Assembly: GCA_019925105.1 (NCBI GenBank)
Contig: JAHGAU010000006.1
Span: 1,881,386-1,945,385 of the forward strand
DNA length: 64,000 nt
DNA from: Niebla homalea
Taxonomy: Eukaryota > Ascomycota > Lecanoromycetes > Lecanorales > Ramalinaceae
Reading direction: 5' to 3'
Part shown: piece after piece, positions 36,350-47,172 of the stretch
How the letters are laid out: the number at the start of each line of letters is the position of its first letter
How positions within the stretch are numbered: position 1 is the first letter of the stretch
Position numbers and translations under genes: made by a program
The notes under the pieces: generated by a model
What the model saw: only the letters and a program-made list of their open reading frames with translations
Databases searched by the model: none
What the model was told of the DNA's origin: nothing

Positions 36350-36850
36350 ATTTAATATAACGTTAATAATCCACCGGCTTTTTATTAAAGATAAAGATAT
36401 TATTAAAATAAATTATATACTAGGTTACGTTAATAAAACCGGTAAAAACTTAATTAATATAAGCTTAAAAAGTTACCGGGATATTAATTAACCCGAATAA
36501 TATAATTAAATACTTAAAATAATTATAACGCATACGGAACGTTATCTTTTATTTATCGTTTTACTTAATTTAAAGTTAATAATAAGTATCCTTAAGGTTT
36601 AACTTAATAAACCGTGAGGAATTATTTAACCGGTTAAAAATCTTAATAATTAAAAAAAAAAATATTAATTCTTAACCGTAACCGTATTTAAACCCCGGTA
36701 ATCTATATAAAGACGAAGGCCGCTATCCTTTTTTAAAACGAAAAAAATAAAAACATTTATAGGAAACGTTAAATAATAAATTCAGCCCCGGGTTAAGGTA
36801 TTATTAAGATACCGCCAGAGTTCCGTTAACTTAATCCTGGATAGGTTATA
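36350..36850 (-). pseudogene. Reverse transcriptase remnant of element F, catalytic box YFNN
   Basis: Minus strand: a decayed PILFVxKKDxGLRFYIDYR block around 36690-36790, then PVTF, AYIN, FTGFIN and IIYFNNIFIFNKKPVD. The YxDD box at 36399-36410 (plus coordinates) reads YFNN. DNA is clearly related to D at 28480-28740. The segment missing from D is present here. Confidence 0.8.
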
Positions 36851-36999
36851 TAAGGATTTATAAAATAGTTCCTTTCTATTTAAGTTAATTATATAATTAC
36901 TTTTTTTTAACTTAAATAAAATATTAATTATTTTATTAAAAAAGATATTTACGTAATTATTTAATTCTTAAGGAATAATTAAATTAATAAATCCTTATA

Positions 37000-38205
37000 T
37001 TATGGCTATACTTATAGAACCTTAAATAGGGCTTTATAATACCTTTTTTAAAGACGTTATTATTATATTAATATATATAATTATAAAAATATTATTAGTT
37101 TTTATTAAAGTTTAATTAAACTCTTAAACGTTATTAATCTATAAATTATTCAATTTAACCTTAAAACGTTATTAATTAATCATCGGATTAAGTACGATTT
37201 TAAGGGACTTTAATACGGGGAGACCTAAAATTACGTTTAATCCGTCCTAATTTATAATATAGAAAAGTATCTTATATAGCTTTATTTATTCTTAATTATT
37301 AATTAAATTATATTATAATTAATAAATTTTATAATAATAAACCTTATTATTATTAAGTAATTTAACTTACGGTAAGACGGCGGGGGTAAACTATAAGTCT
37401 TATTTAAACTATAAACCGTTATAAAATCAAATTTACTTAAGCTTTTTTATTAAGTAATACTATAAGTAATTATTAATTACCCTTAAGTTTAATCCAGCCT
37501 TTAATATAAAAGGTAGGGTTAACCTTCATTAATCTTTATTTTAATTCCGGCCCCGAAACGCTGTTAAAGTATTAACGTTTTTTAACCTTACGTACTTCTT
37601 ATTTATAGTATTTATAGGTATAACCTTAACGTTATCTTTTTTAAAATAATTAAGTAAAATATAGCCTTTTTTATAATAAATATAATATTTAAAATCTTTA
37701 TACGCTGGATTAAGTTCTGATTCGGCTTTACGTTTTTTATTACGTTAATTATTAACCTTAATAAGATAAACCAGCTTTATATTATCGTTTTTAAACTTTA
37801 ATATTTTATTATTAAAAAATTTACTTTTATTAATTGAACGGTTAATATTAATAGTAATAATTATAATAAAACGTTTTAAATTTCCCTCTTATATAATAAC
37901 CGCCGTAATAATAACGTTATAAGTATTTAGGACGTTTTTAATAAAAATAATTCTGGATTTTAAATTTAATAATAACTTTATAAAAAGCGTATAAGCCTTA
38001 AATTTATCCAATGAAATAAATAAGTCCTCTTTAATTATTTTAAGATAATTACGGAAAATAATGATTTTTTAATTTAACTATTATTTTATATCTTTAAAAT
38101 ACTTATAATAAAATAACCGGTAGTTTTCTGGATTAATTATTTAATTTATAAGTTTAATTTTAAATTCTTTAAAGGTAAAAATCCGGATTAAAAAAGGGTC
38201 TGGGT
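37000..38205 (-). pseudogene. Gag and protease region of element F, 3' part
   Basis: Minus-strand continuation of the gag of F after the LINE. Joining across the LINE gives protein-like text (SINYII, then SKTQTLF, SGFLPLKNLKLNL and IKKSLFSVIILK) that parallels the gag of E (LIYRIKKLIK..., near 58560-58760). The split is exactly at the LINE's 12-bp duplication. The first part of gag is at 44020-44200. Confidence 0.55.
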
Positions 38206-39749
38206 TTTAGATAATATTGATTGATTGATTGATTTATATTACGGATCTAGCTAAGCTAATTCCGGCGTTCCTTAATATTCGGCTATTTAACTTTATTAAT
38301 AACCGTAAAAAAACCCGATATCCTTAATATTAAGAATAAAAATTAATATCCACCTAGTTTTTATTTACGTTTTAAGGGTTAAAAGTATTTACGGCCGTTT
38401 AAAGAATAAGAATTTATTTATATACTTTTTTTAAGAAAACCTATAATATTACGATTAAATCTACTTAAGGGTTATTTTTGAATTTATTATTTTTCCGTTA
38501 CTTTACGGGTTTATTTAATATTAAAATTTCAGAATTCCGATTATATTATTAAATATTTTTACCGATACGTATATTATTATTATTTTATTTATATAACTTT
38601 ATTAACCAATATAATATTACTTTTTATACCGCCCCGGTATTTATAGCCCTTTTAACCTTTTATTAAATATAGTTTTCCTACCGCTGTTTTTTACCCTTAG
38701 GTTAACGGTAAAATTTCTTAATTAAGTTTTTAATTATTTTTTCTATTTCCTTAATTAAGTTAAACTATAATAATAAACCCGTAATTATTATAAATTTAAC
38801 GGCCGCTTTAATACTTTTTTTATTAATAAATATTTAACGATAATCGTTAATCTTTATCTTTTTAATTAATCCCGGTTTAAGCTCCTTAAATAATAAATAA
38901 GAAATTAATATATATATAATATTTTACTTTTATTATTTATACTTATAGTTAACGTTAATCCGGTTATTAACGTATATAATAAAGAAGAAATAGGTTAAGC
39001 CGTTTTTATTTATCCGGAGTTAAATTATTAATATATTATTATTTTTCTTTATAATTTTATAACGTTAAAGGTATTTATTAATAACCCCGTTATTATTTAA
39101 AGCCGGGTACCGTTACCCTTTAGGGATCGATTCTTTATATTTACGTTAATATTTTATTTATTTCTTTATAATTTATAAGGTAATCGTTATTAACTTTACC
39201 CTTATAATTTTCTTCTTTTCCGCCATTTTTACTTTAAGTAAAAGTTTATATACTTTTACGTTAACCTTTTAAATATAAATTAAATCGACCTTTTTTTTAA
39301 TTTACTTTAATTTAACTTCCGTAAGGGGGGTAAATACTATTTTTTTACGTTTTTTTATTTAAGGCTTTTTATAGTTTTAATAAATACGTTTATTTCCTAT
39401 TAACGTAATTAAGTTTATACCTTTTTTAAACTTTATTTAAGCGATTATTTAATTTAAGATTAACTTTATTAATAATATAAAGATTTCGGATTTTAGTACC
39501 GGTACGGGAGTTATTTTATATGCTTTATTTATTACTCTTAAGTATTAATTTTGGATTTTTTATAATTACCGGACGGGCTTTTTCTTATATTTAAGTATAC
39601 TTTTAAATACGTATTAAATAATTATTACGTACATTATTATAAGCTTTATAATTACTTAATAAATAATTCTAGTTTTCTATAAGGTAGCTTCTTACGTTAA
39701 CGCTATAAGGTAAATAAGGCTTTTCTTTTATAAAATTATCTTCTTTTAA

Positions 39750-40760
39750 ACCTTTCTTATATAATCCTTTTAATCTAGTTTCTTATTAACTTATAAATTA
39801 AGTACCTTAATATTAATTTCCGGTTTTATTATTATAGTATTTAAATTTATTATAATTATTATATTATATAGTTTTAAGCTCTTTATTATATAAATAAGCT
39901 TATATTTATACGGGGCAAATTAAGCCTTATACGTTTTTATTTATCGTAAATAGACTTTATAAGCCTATTTTAGCTTTAAATAATTTATATAAGTAAACGT
40001 ATTATAAACGAAAAGGTAGATATTATTAATAAAACCTTTTACTTAAATTTTTTATTTTAACTTTATTAAGTCTTTAATAAGTAAACCGTTAAAAAACAAG
40101 AATAAAATTAAGGAGATAAATAACCTTTAAGGAATCCCAATTATCGCAGGTCTTATCGTATTTATCTTTTATTTTAAGTTAATTAACGTCGCTTAATTAT
40201 TTAAGAAACTTTTTATTTAATTTATAAAGAAAGGTAAAACCTTTTTTTCAGTAAATTATATAATAACCTTTAATAATTTATTTTATTAAATACCCTTATA
40301 ATATTTAAAGAAAGAAAACTTATAATATACTTTTTCTTATAACCTTATACCGTATATACGTTATTAATTAAGCCTTTAAAAGCCGTTTCCGTTAACCGTC
40401 CTTTTCTTATTTTTATTTATTAATTAAAAAGTAACTTATACCCTTTTATATAATTACTTAGGATCTTTACGATTACCGTTTCTAAAGCCTTTTTTAACGT
40501 ATAAAGGAATACTATAGGTTTATACGATTTTACCTTTAAGTAATCTAATTTAACCGGCTTCTTAAGGATAATCGTTTTAACCTCCTTAAATTTACGGGGA
40601 TAATATTTTATATTAAAATAAGCTTAAAATAAGTAAATAAAAACCTTATTAAATAATAACGTTATTATGGATAAGAACCTATTTAATATACCGTTAAGTC
40701 CGGGGGCCTTATTTTTCTTTAGCTTATTAATTACCTTAATTATTATCTCCTAGGTTATTA
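39750..40760 (-). pseudogene. LINE reverse transcriptase remnant, catalytic box FINN
   Basis: Minus-strand reading: IIIKVINKLKKNKAPGLNGI, LNRFLSIITLLFNKVF, YYPRKFKEVKTIILKKPVKL, YLKVKSYKPIVFLYTLKKAL and ETVIVKILSNYI, later AIIGIP, LISLILFLFFNGLLI and GFINNIYLFVYN. These match the non-LTR RT motifs APGPDGIPN, FKxAxTVxLxKPxKxDY, SYRPIALLNTLGKxLE, GxPQGSPLSPILFLxxNxPL and GFVDDI. FVDD has become FINN (40022-40033). Most like fungal LINEs of the Tad/I type, but the clade is not certain. Confidence 0.9.
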
Positions 40761-42299
40761 CTTTATTTATTATTATTAATTTAGGATATATTATACTATC
40801 GATATCTATTAAGTTAACCTCCGGTAATAAAGGAAAAAACGCCTTTTTAAGAGCCTTAATTTTACCGTTAAAGGTATTTATTATTATATTATTTAATCTT
40901 TTTAGGGGTAAAAACTTAAAGATAAATTTAAGTTTTTTACTTTATTCTTTACCGTATTTTATTAACTTTTAAATATTATAAAAAGAAACCGCCAAGTTAT
41001 ATATTATAACCCGGAAATATATTTACTTAATCTTCCGGATAATTTTCTCCTTTTTCTTTTAAGCTTCTTTTAACCGTTAAAACGTTTCCCGGTTCTTATA
41101 TTTAATAGTTTATTTTATAAGCGCTTTTATTTTTATAGTTATTTTTATATATTTTTTATTTTAATAGGTTTTAACTTTTTTAAACGGCTTTATTATTAAA
41201 ACTATAACGTTAATTACTTTATTTAAAGCCTTTATTATCCGTTTTATAAAACGGTTAATTTATTTTTTATTATTAAACCGGAAGAGCTCCATTAATTAAG
41301 ATATTATTTTTACCGCTTTTATAAATATTTTAATTTCTTTAATTATTTTTTACGTTTATTTAAACGGTAAAAACGGAGTTATATTAACGGATTAATTTAA
41401 GGTTATTTATATCGGGACGTAATCTGAACCGTATTTTAAGTCCTTTTAAGGTCTATATATTATAATTAAATTAATAATACCTTCCGAGTTAAATATTAAG
41501 TTAATTATAATCTTAAATTTACGGCTTTCCTATATAATAATCCCTTTTAACGTTAATAATATAAAATTAAACCGTATAATAACTATTAATAGTTCCTTAA
41601 ATTCAATATAATTAATTATATAACCGTTTTCGTTTTATTAAACGTAATAAAAATTAAAGTTTTTTATTAAGAGGTATTTATTAAGTATAATTATAATATC
41701 TTTAAGTAATAAGATTATAAAGGGTTCCTTCTTATTAATTAATAGCGGATTATATATATTATAAATATTTAAATTATCCTTAATATCCCTTTTTTATACG
41801 ATCCGGAATATATATAGGTTCCCTTTATAAGAAGTAACGTTTTAATTATTTATATTTAACCTTTTATTAATAAAGAAATACGTCCGTATTATCTTATTAT
41901 TTTTAAAGGTTAAATAAAAATTATTTCTTAAATTAATTAAAAAACAAGTATATAGATTATATAATAGCTTTTATATTATTATAATATTAATATCCTTTAT
42001 TTCCTTAAATTTAAATATTAATATTATAACTTTAATTATTTCTTTACGTACGTTATATTATATTACCCTTAAAAGCATAAATATATTAAATATTAATATT
42101 TATTAAGCTTTCTTTATTAACTTTTATTTATATAAACGGTTTTTTTTTAAAGTTAAACGTTATCTATTTTAATCTTTTTATTATAATAATAATCTCGGTT
42201 AAACGGCCGGCTTTAAGGATTAATATCGTTATAAACTTTTTCTTTTTTACGTTATTAATTATTACGTTTTACCTTTTTCCGTTTAATAAGCTTTATTTA

Positions 42300-43980
42300 T
42301 ATTTTAAGATTATCTTTAATTACTTTATTAATTTAAGTTTATATAAGTTATAACGTTAAACTTTAACCGTTATCTTAATTTTTTTACGTTAGGTTTCTTT
42401 CGTTTTTATTATATATTATAAGTTTTACGTTAAGTAATTATTATTATTATACGCCGTATATTTCGGTACGTTTTTCGTTAAGCTTTTTATTATTAAGTTA
42501 ACGTATTTATACGTATTATGCCTTTTAATATATATCGCATATTTTATATTATTAAAACATTTTATAATAATATACCCGTACCCTTAATATTTAAAGTATT
42601 AATAAATATCCGCTACTTAATCTTAAGGTCTTATTAATTTAAAAGACTTACCCTTTATTATCCCTTTATTAAGGATATCGTTATATATTTTTATTAACGT
42701 TACGCTTAAAATAACTATAAAATATCTCTTTATATAATTAAAAGCGTTTAACCTTTTTATTATAAAAAAGAAACTATAATTAATAATCTTTAACCTAAAG
42801 TAAAAAACTATATTTTCTTTTTTTATCCGTTTTAAAATAGCTTCCTTTTCCTCCTTTATAAACTTTATTAAATATATCCTATTTACTATAATAATAAAGG
42901 ATTACCTTAATATTTTTACTATTTTATACCCTTTTTTATTAACTTATCCTTTTAATTTCTTTAACCTTTTTTTCGCTTTTAATAAAGTTATATTAAGGAA
43001 AATATTTTTACTTTATAATTTACGTATTATAATAATTTATTTTATTAATAATTCTCCCGTAATTTTAAATGTTTTTATTAATTATAATAAATTCATTTTT
43101 ATTATTATATTTTTTTTTTTTTACCCGATAATTATATAATTATTATTTTTATTTTCTTTAATACCGCTATTTTCTCCCCCGTTTTTATTTCTTTTACCGT
43201 TAATATTAACGTTATTTTTATAGCTTTTATTATTTAACTTATCCCCGCTCCTTTCTTTAAAGCTTCCTTCGTTATTTCCTTATTTTATATGTATCTTTTT
43301 TATCTTTTTTTATTTTTATTCGCCGGTATTTTTATTATTGCCTTTAAAGCTTTACGTAATTTCTTTAATTCCCTTAAATTTATCCCCGTATTTACGTAAA
43401 AGTTTCTTATTCCCTATAGCCCGATTTATAGTATTAACTAGGTTTTTAATATAATGTTTTTCTATATAATTATAAAAAGGCTTTTTAATATTCTTATTAT
43501 TTCCTTTTTTTTTACTTTTCCCCCGCGTATTTAATAACCACTTTTTTTTATAGTTTATTCTTATCCACCTGGTATTTCCCTGTTTTTACTTAATTCTCTC
43601 TTAGTTTATATATATTTAATAAAGCCTTTTATACCTCCGTTTACCCTTTATTTATCCCTATATACCGTTTTCGTTCCTTCCGTTTTTTATTTATTACCTT
43701 TTATAATAATATTTTTACGCGTTATATATGTTTTTTTACGCGTATTTTATTAATTATAGGTTTTTTATTTAATTTAAAACCTTTCCGTTTTATATTTATT
43801 ATATCGTTTATACGATTTATTATTATTCTTATTAACTTAAACCGCTTACCCTTCTTCCCCCTTTATTTTTATTATTATTCCGCTTTCGTTTATCGCATTT
43901 AAGGTATTATTTTCACTATTACTTAAGCTATACATACGTGCATCGTTTCTGACCTCTGGGGTCCCGTTGTTCGTCGCCAT
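42300..43980 (-). pseudogene. LINE ORF1 (gag-like) remnant
   Basis: Starts at the ATG whose complement is at 43978-43980 and reads MATNNGTPEVRNDARMYSLS without RIP damage. It then decays after about 45 codons into stop-filled sequence rich in Lys and Asn. Position, first in a LINE and next to the 5' end, makes it ORF1, an RNA-binding protein of the element. I cannot see its zinc knuckles, and its end is an estimate. Confidence 0.6.
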
Positions 43981-44019
43981 TCTCTTTATTTTATAATATT
44001 TCATTCTTTAGATAATATA

Positions 44020-44300
44020 ATTAATAGACTATAAGTAATATACGATTTTAATATAATCGTTTGGGAAATGGTTTAAACTTAATAAAAAAGACTTTTCTAT
44101 AATAATAAATTACCGTTAATATTTACCTTCGGACTTACCCGTATACTTAAGTAAAGTAACCGGTTTAAAGGATTTATTATACTTAAGGGGTAGAAGGATA
44201 CTTATAGCCCGTTAAGCGGTAATATAATATATCCTTAATAAAAGGCTCTTAATATCCCGGTTAATATTATTAAGACCGTAAAAAGAAGATAACGCCCGGG
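44020..44300 (-). pseudogene. Gag of element F, 5' part
   Basis: Minus strand: KPVTLLKYTGKSEGKY then SLNHFPNDYIKIVYYL and SINYII. It resembles the start of a Gypsy Gag domain (PxYTGKSxxEYxxF...FPxDxxKIxYAxxxL). It is interrupted by the LINE at 44008-44019. The DNA between this and the LTR (44300-45132) is leader, holding the MITE. Confidence 0.65.
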
Positions 44301-44324
44301 AGCTTTAATTTTACTTTTTAGTTA

Positions 44325-44876
44325 ATCGGCTTCATCAGCAAATCTGCGATCTGCTCGGAGCGAGTGCATAAAAAAAATGGATTCATTCACTTAGACCGCT
44401 CGTAAGTTACTTACGAGCATCCAGGGAAACTTATAAGCGCTCCGAGCGGTCTTAAGCGGGTAGAAAAAAGTTAAAAATAAAAATATTTAAAACGGTAAAA
44501 TAATGATTTTTATTTTTTATAAATTTTTTTATTTAAGCTTTCTTGGCAGCGGGTATTGCCGTTATCCCCCTTATAAGCTGTAATATTCAACGTTTTTTAA
44601 AATTAATTACAGATTTAGGTTTTTTAGCTAAAAGTTACCCTGGTAGCTAATAATTTATCCTTAAGGGGGGGTAGTTAAAAAAGGTAATTTAATTAAAAAA
44701 ACGTTAAGTTAAAAAAAAAGTAAAACTTACGAGAATCCAAGAAACTCACGAGTAAACCGGATACTCGCGAGCGCTTAAAAGCCTAGCGAGGGGGAATATA
44801 AACTTAACCTGCTTAATCTACTCACTTGCACTCGGAGTGCTTATATGCTGGTTCACAAATTTGCAGATATTCCCGT
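44325..44876. mobile_element. Foldback MITE-like element in the leader of F
   Basis: About 550 bp with related inverted ends. The left end has GCAAATCTGCGA and CTCGGAGCGAGTGCA. The complement of the right end has GCAAATTTGTGA and CTCCGAGTGCAAG. Both 120-150 bp flanks keep CpA/TpG while the middle (about 44480-44700) is RIP-mutated, the same edge pattern as independent elements here. The left arm contains a perfect 21-base palindrome at 44398-44418 (GCTCGTAAGT, T, ACTTACGAGC). It has no coding capacity. The exact ends and the target duplication are unclear, and the transposase family is unknown. Confidence 0.6.
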
Positions 44877-45132
44877 TTTAATTTTAACGTTTAAGCTTTA
44901 ATTAAAGCTTCGTTACGTTGGAGTTACGTTTATTTTAAGTAATTTAAGTTAATTTAACGTTTAACCCGCGTTTTATACGATATAATACTTCCTTCAGAGG
45001 GAGGTTCTTAATTTAATCCTTAAGTTAATTTTTAAAGGCTTTTATTATTAATTATTTCTATAAATCGTTCCGGAAAATAAAGAAATATATTTTACTTTAA
45101 GCCTTTTATTTTAAAAAGAAAAAGAATTAAAA

Positions 45133-45501
45133 TATTAAATAAATCCGTTAACTTATAATTAACGGGGCTAATTAAAAAAGGTTTATAGAAAACGTAAAGT
45201 ATAATTATAGATTTAATACTTAAATTTAAAAGGTAAATTAATTCTTAAGGAACTATAAACTGGTTAAATATAAGCCTATCTTAAATAACCAGTTTTAAGG
45301 GTAACTTAAACCACGGTAATAATAACTTTAACCCCGGTTATAATTACGTATACCCATACATAGAAAACCTGAACTCTTAAAGCCTTTAGTTCCAAAAGCT
45401 ACCGCTTAAACGGCTACGCCACTTGGCCATAGCCCTTAAGTGAGCCGGTGCTTAGTATACTTGGTATGCGCTAGACGCTTGCTGAGCGCTAGGCGCTAAC
45501 A
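45133..45501 (-). repeat. 5' LTR of element F
   Basis: 369 bp. The inner start is decayed to TATTAAATAAATCCGTTAAC, while the outer end is intact and GC-rich (GCTTGCTGAGCGCTAGGCGC then TAACA). Followed by the duplication GCTAT. Confidence 0.93.
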
Positions 45502-45620
45502 GCTATATACAATAAGTGCGGGTGCCAAGCAATGCGGAACCCCGTTCCGCGGTAAGCAAGGATCAGCTCTGCTGAGTCCTTAACAAAGACGTTTATATAA
45601 GTTTTTCTTAATTAAAAGGG
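45502..45620. other. Background DNA right of F with two adjacent hairpins
   Basis: Unmutated, GC-richer DNA. It holds a perfect hairpin GCGGAAC-CCC-GTTCCGC (45534-45550). Ten bases later comes a second, GGATCAGC-TCT-GCTGAGTCC (45560-45579, one bulge). They could mark the end of a transposon (Helitrons end with a hairpin) or an RNA structure, but no CTRR end is evident. I see no gene. Confidence 0.4.
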
Positions 45621-45965
45621 TAACCTATAAATAAAGGTAAATTCCGTGGTAAAAATGTCCCCAGTATCTTTAAGTAAATAGCCACTTATACCGTAAGTAA
45701 ATAACGCGTTAATATAAAGATAATATAGTAACCGGATTATTAAGAGCCGTTTTAAATATAGGCCGTTATAATTATTTAATAATTTTTATTATTAAGAAAA
45801 ATCCTTACGGATCTTATTATTTATATAGATTTATTAATAAATAACCTTTATAAGCTTACTATATAACTTATAAGAAAAAGGCTATTTTAATAATATTATT
45901 TTAATTATAAAGCTTAATAAACTTATTAAAAATTTAAGTATAATATATTTAATTAAGTAACTTTT

Positions 45966-47172
45966 TGTCAGGGAAAAAGACGAAGTGCAGGTATTAAGGG
46001 TGGAATGGTAACTGCCTGGTTTACAACTATGGACGGTATTGCTAGTTATATAGGTGCGTATGCTAAGCATCCTTACCTTAAGCCCTTACGTTACGCCTAT
46101 CTTGGTATTTATACTGCTTATACGTAATAAGTGCCTATAAAAAGAAAAAAGCCGACGCTTACGTTAAACCATCTACTATAAAATACTATTAATATTGATA
46201 GCCTCAGTAATAAAAATAATTAAAAGTAAGCCCCGAGTATATAAATTATATTAATTGGATGTATAGTTGTTAAGCCGTAAGGTAAGGTGGACGGTAAAGT
46301 TAACGAGATTATAAAAAACGAACGGAACCGCAACCCGGGAAATAGTCATAAATTTAAGCGATTGGATTTAAATTAAATCGTTTAAAAAACGGATCTCCGT
46401 AATTTTGTTGGGTAAGTATTTATCCTTAATACCTTTACTTATACTTTGCTTTTATTTATTGATTAACTAGTTAAGCCGTAAGTATTATAAGATAACTTTG
46501 CCGTTATAATAGGGTATACTCCCTATATGGTTTTTATACTGACCGTAAAGCATATAATGGTGAGGTCTTTATACCGACCGTGAGGTATATAGTATTTAGG
46601 TCTTTATGCCGACCTTATAGCGTATAAGTTTTAAAGTATTTTTCTCTGCTCGTTATATTTAACTTACGTCCCTATTAACCTTTATAAATATGAAGTCTTT
46701 ATTGCTCGTTATAAGTATTATATCCGGAGGTGGGTTGGTGGCTATTAACTGCCGTGTCTACAGGTCTTCGAAAGTGAGGAGTTGCTATAGGAGAGCGTAT
46801 TATCCACTGGTTTATTACTCTAGGTATAGGTATATTACGCACAATATATAATCCGTTAAGCTAAAGGGTGCCGGGAAGTCATAATTGGTACTTTACGCAC
46901 TACAGTCTGCCGTTAATGTCGGTAAGACGGTATCAGTAAGGGTATATTTATAATCCTTCTTATATATAACGATATAAGTAGAATTGAAACTTAATTATTA
47001 CTATTATTTATTAGGGAAAAAGATAAAGTATAGGTATTAAGGGTGGAGTGGTAACTGCCTGGTTTACAACTATAGACGGTGTTGCTAGTTATATGGGTAC
47101 GTATACCAAGCATCCTTGCCTTAGGCCCTTGCGTTACGCCTATCTTAATATCTGTACTGCTTGCACGTAACA
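45966..47172 (-). mobile_element. TRIM3: miniature LTR element nested in repeat G
   Basis: 1207 bp with 164-bp terminal repeats (45966-46129 and 47009-47172) and a perfect duplication CTTTT at 45961-45965 and 47173-47177. The left end TGTCAGGG and the right end ACGTAACA are intact. The inner copies read TATTAGGG and ACGTAATA, which are RIP-type changes. Same orientation as TRIM1. The short minus-strand reading frames in its terminal repeats are chance frames shared by both repeats. Confidence 0.87.
46530..46636. repeat. Internal tandem repeats of TRIM3
   Basis: Three consecutive units of about 35 bp, each starting TTTTTATACTGACCG, TCTTTATACCGACCG and TCTTTATGCCGACCT, and each followed by a GCATATA/GTATATA/GCGTATA segment. 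It is the clearest of the three TRIM copies. Confidence 0.7.

Larger units (their letters stand above)
38218..44007 (-). mobile_element. LINE (non-LTR retrotransposon), nearly full length, nested in the gag of F
   Basis: 5790 bp on the minus strand, flanked by a perfect 12-bp duplication TTTAGATAATAT (38206-38217 and 44008-44019). The 3' end carries a short (TCAA)n tail, seen on the plus strand as TGATTGATTGATTGATT. ORF1 begins at 43980, only 27 bp from the 5' end. A non-LTR type RT is readable at about 39750-40760. Endonuclease and ORF2 start should lie near 41000-42300 but are too decayed to confirm. The 5' edge (about 43929-44000) is hardly RIP-mutated, and the rest heavily. Confidence 0.88.
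31436..45501 (-). mobile_element. Gypsy LTR retrotransposon F, RIP-degraded, with nested LINE and MITE
   Basis: Minus-strand element related to D and E, bounded by 369-bp LTRs (31436-31804 and 45133-45501) with TG...CA ends and a perfect duplication GCTAT at 31431-31435 and 45502-45506. Minus-strand order: gag (about 44020-44200, resuming at 38205), RT (about 36350-36850), RNase H, integrase (about 34600-34950), then a long post-integrase region with an antisense ORF near 33063-33300. Removing the LINE leaves about 8.3 kb. The gag frame continues across the LINE once one copy of its duplication is removed. Confidence 0.92.

Noticed and set aside
45534..45579. Helitron 3' end
   Set aside because: A hairpin is present, but no CTRR terminus follows at the usual distance on either strand, and no Rep/helicase remnant was recognised in G.
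45507..45600. Possible tRNA or small RNA gene in the unmutated hairpin stretch
   Set aside because: The hairpins do not form a cloverleaf, and no A-box/B-box pair or anticodon arm could be placed.
45882..46070. Minus-strand open frame across the left end of TRIM3
   Set aside because: It reads from the TRIM terminal repeat into flanking G. The similar frame at 46991-47173 exists only because both terminal repeats share sequence.
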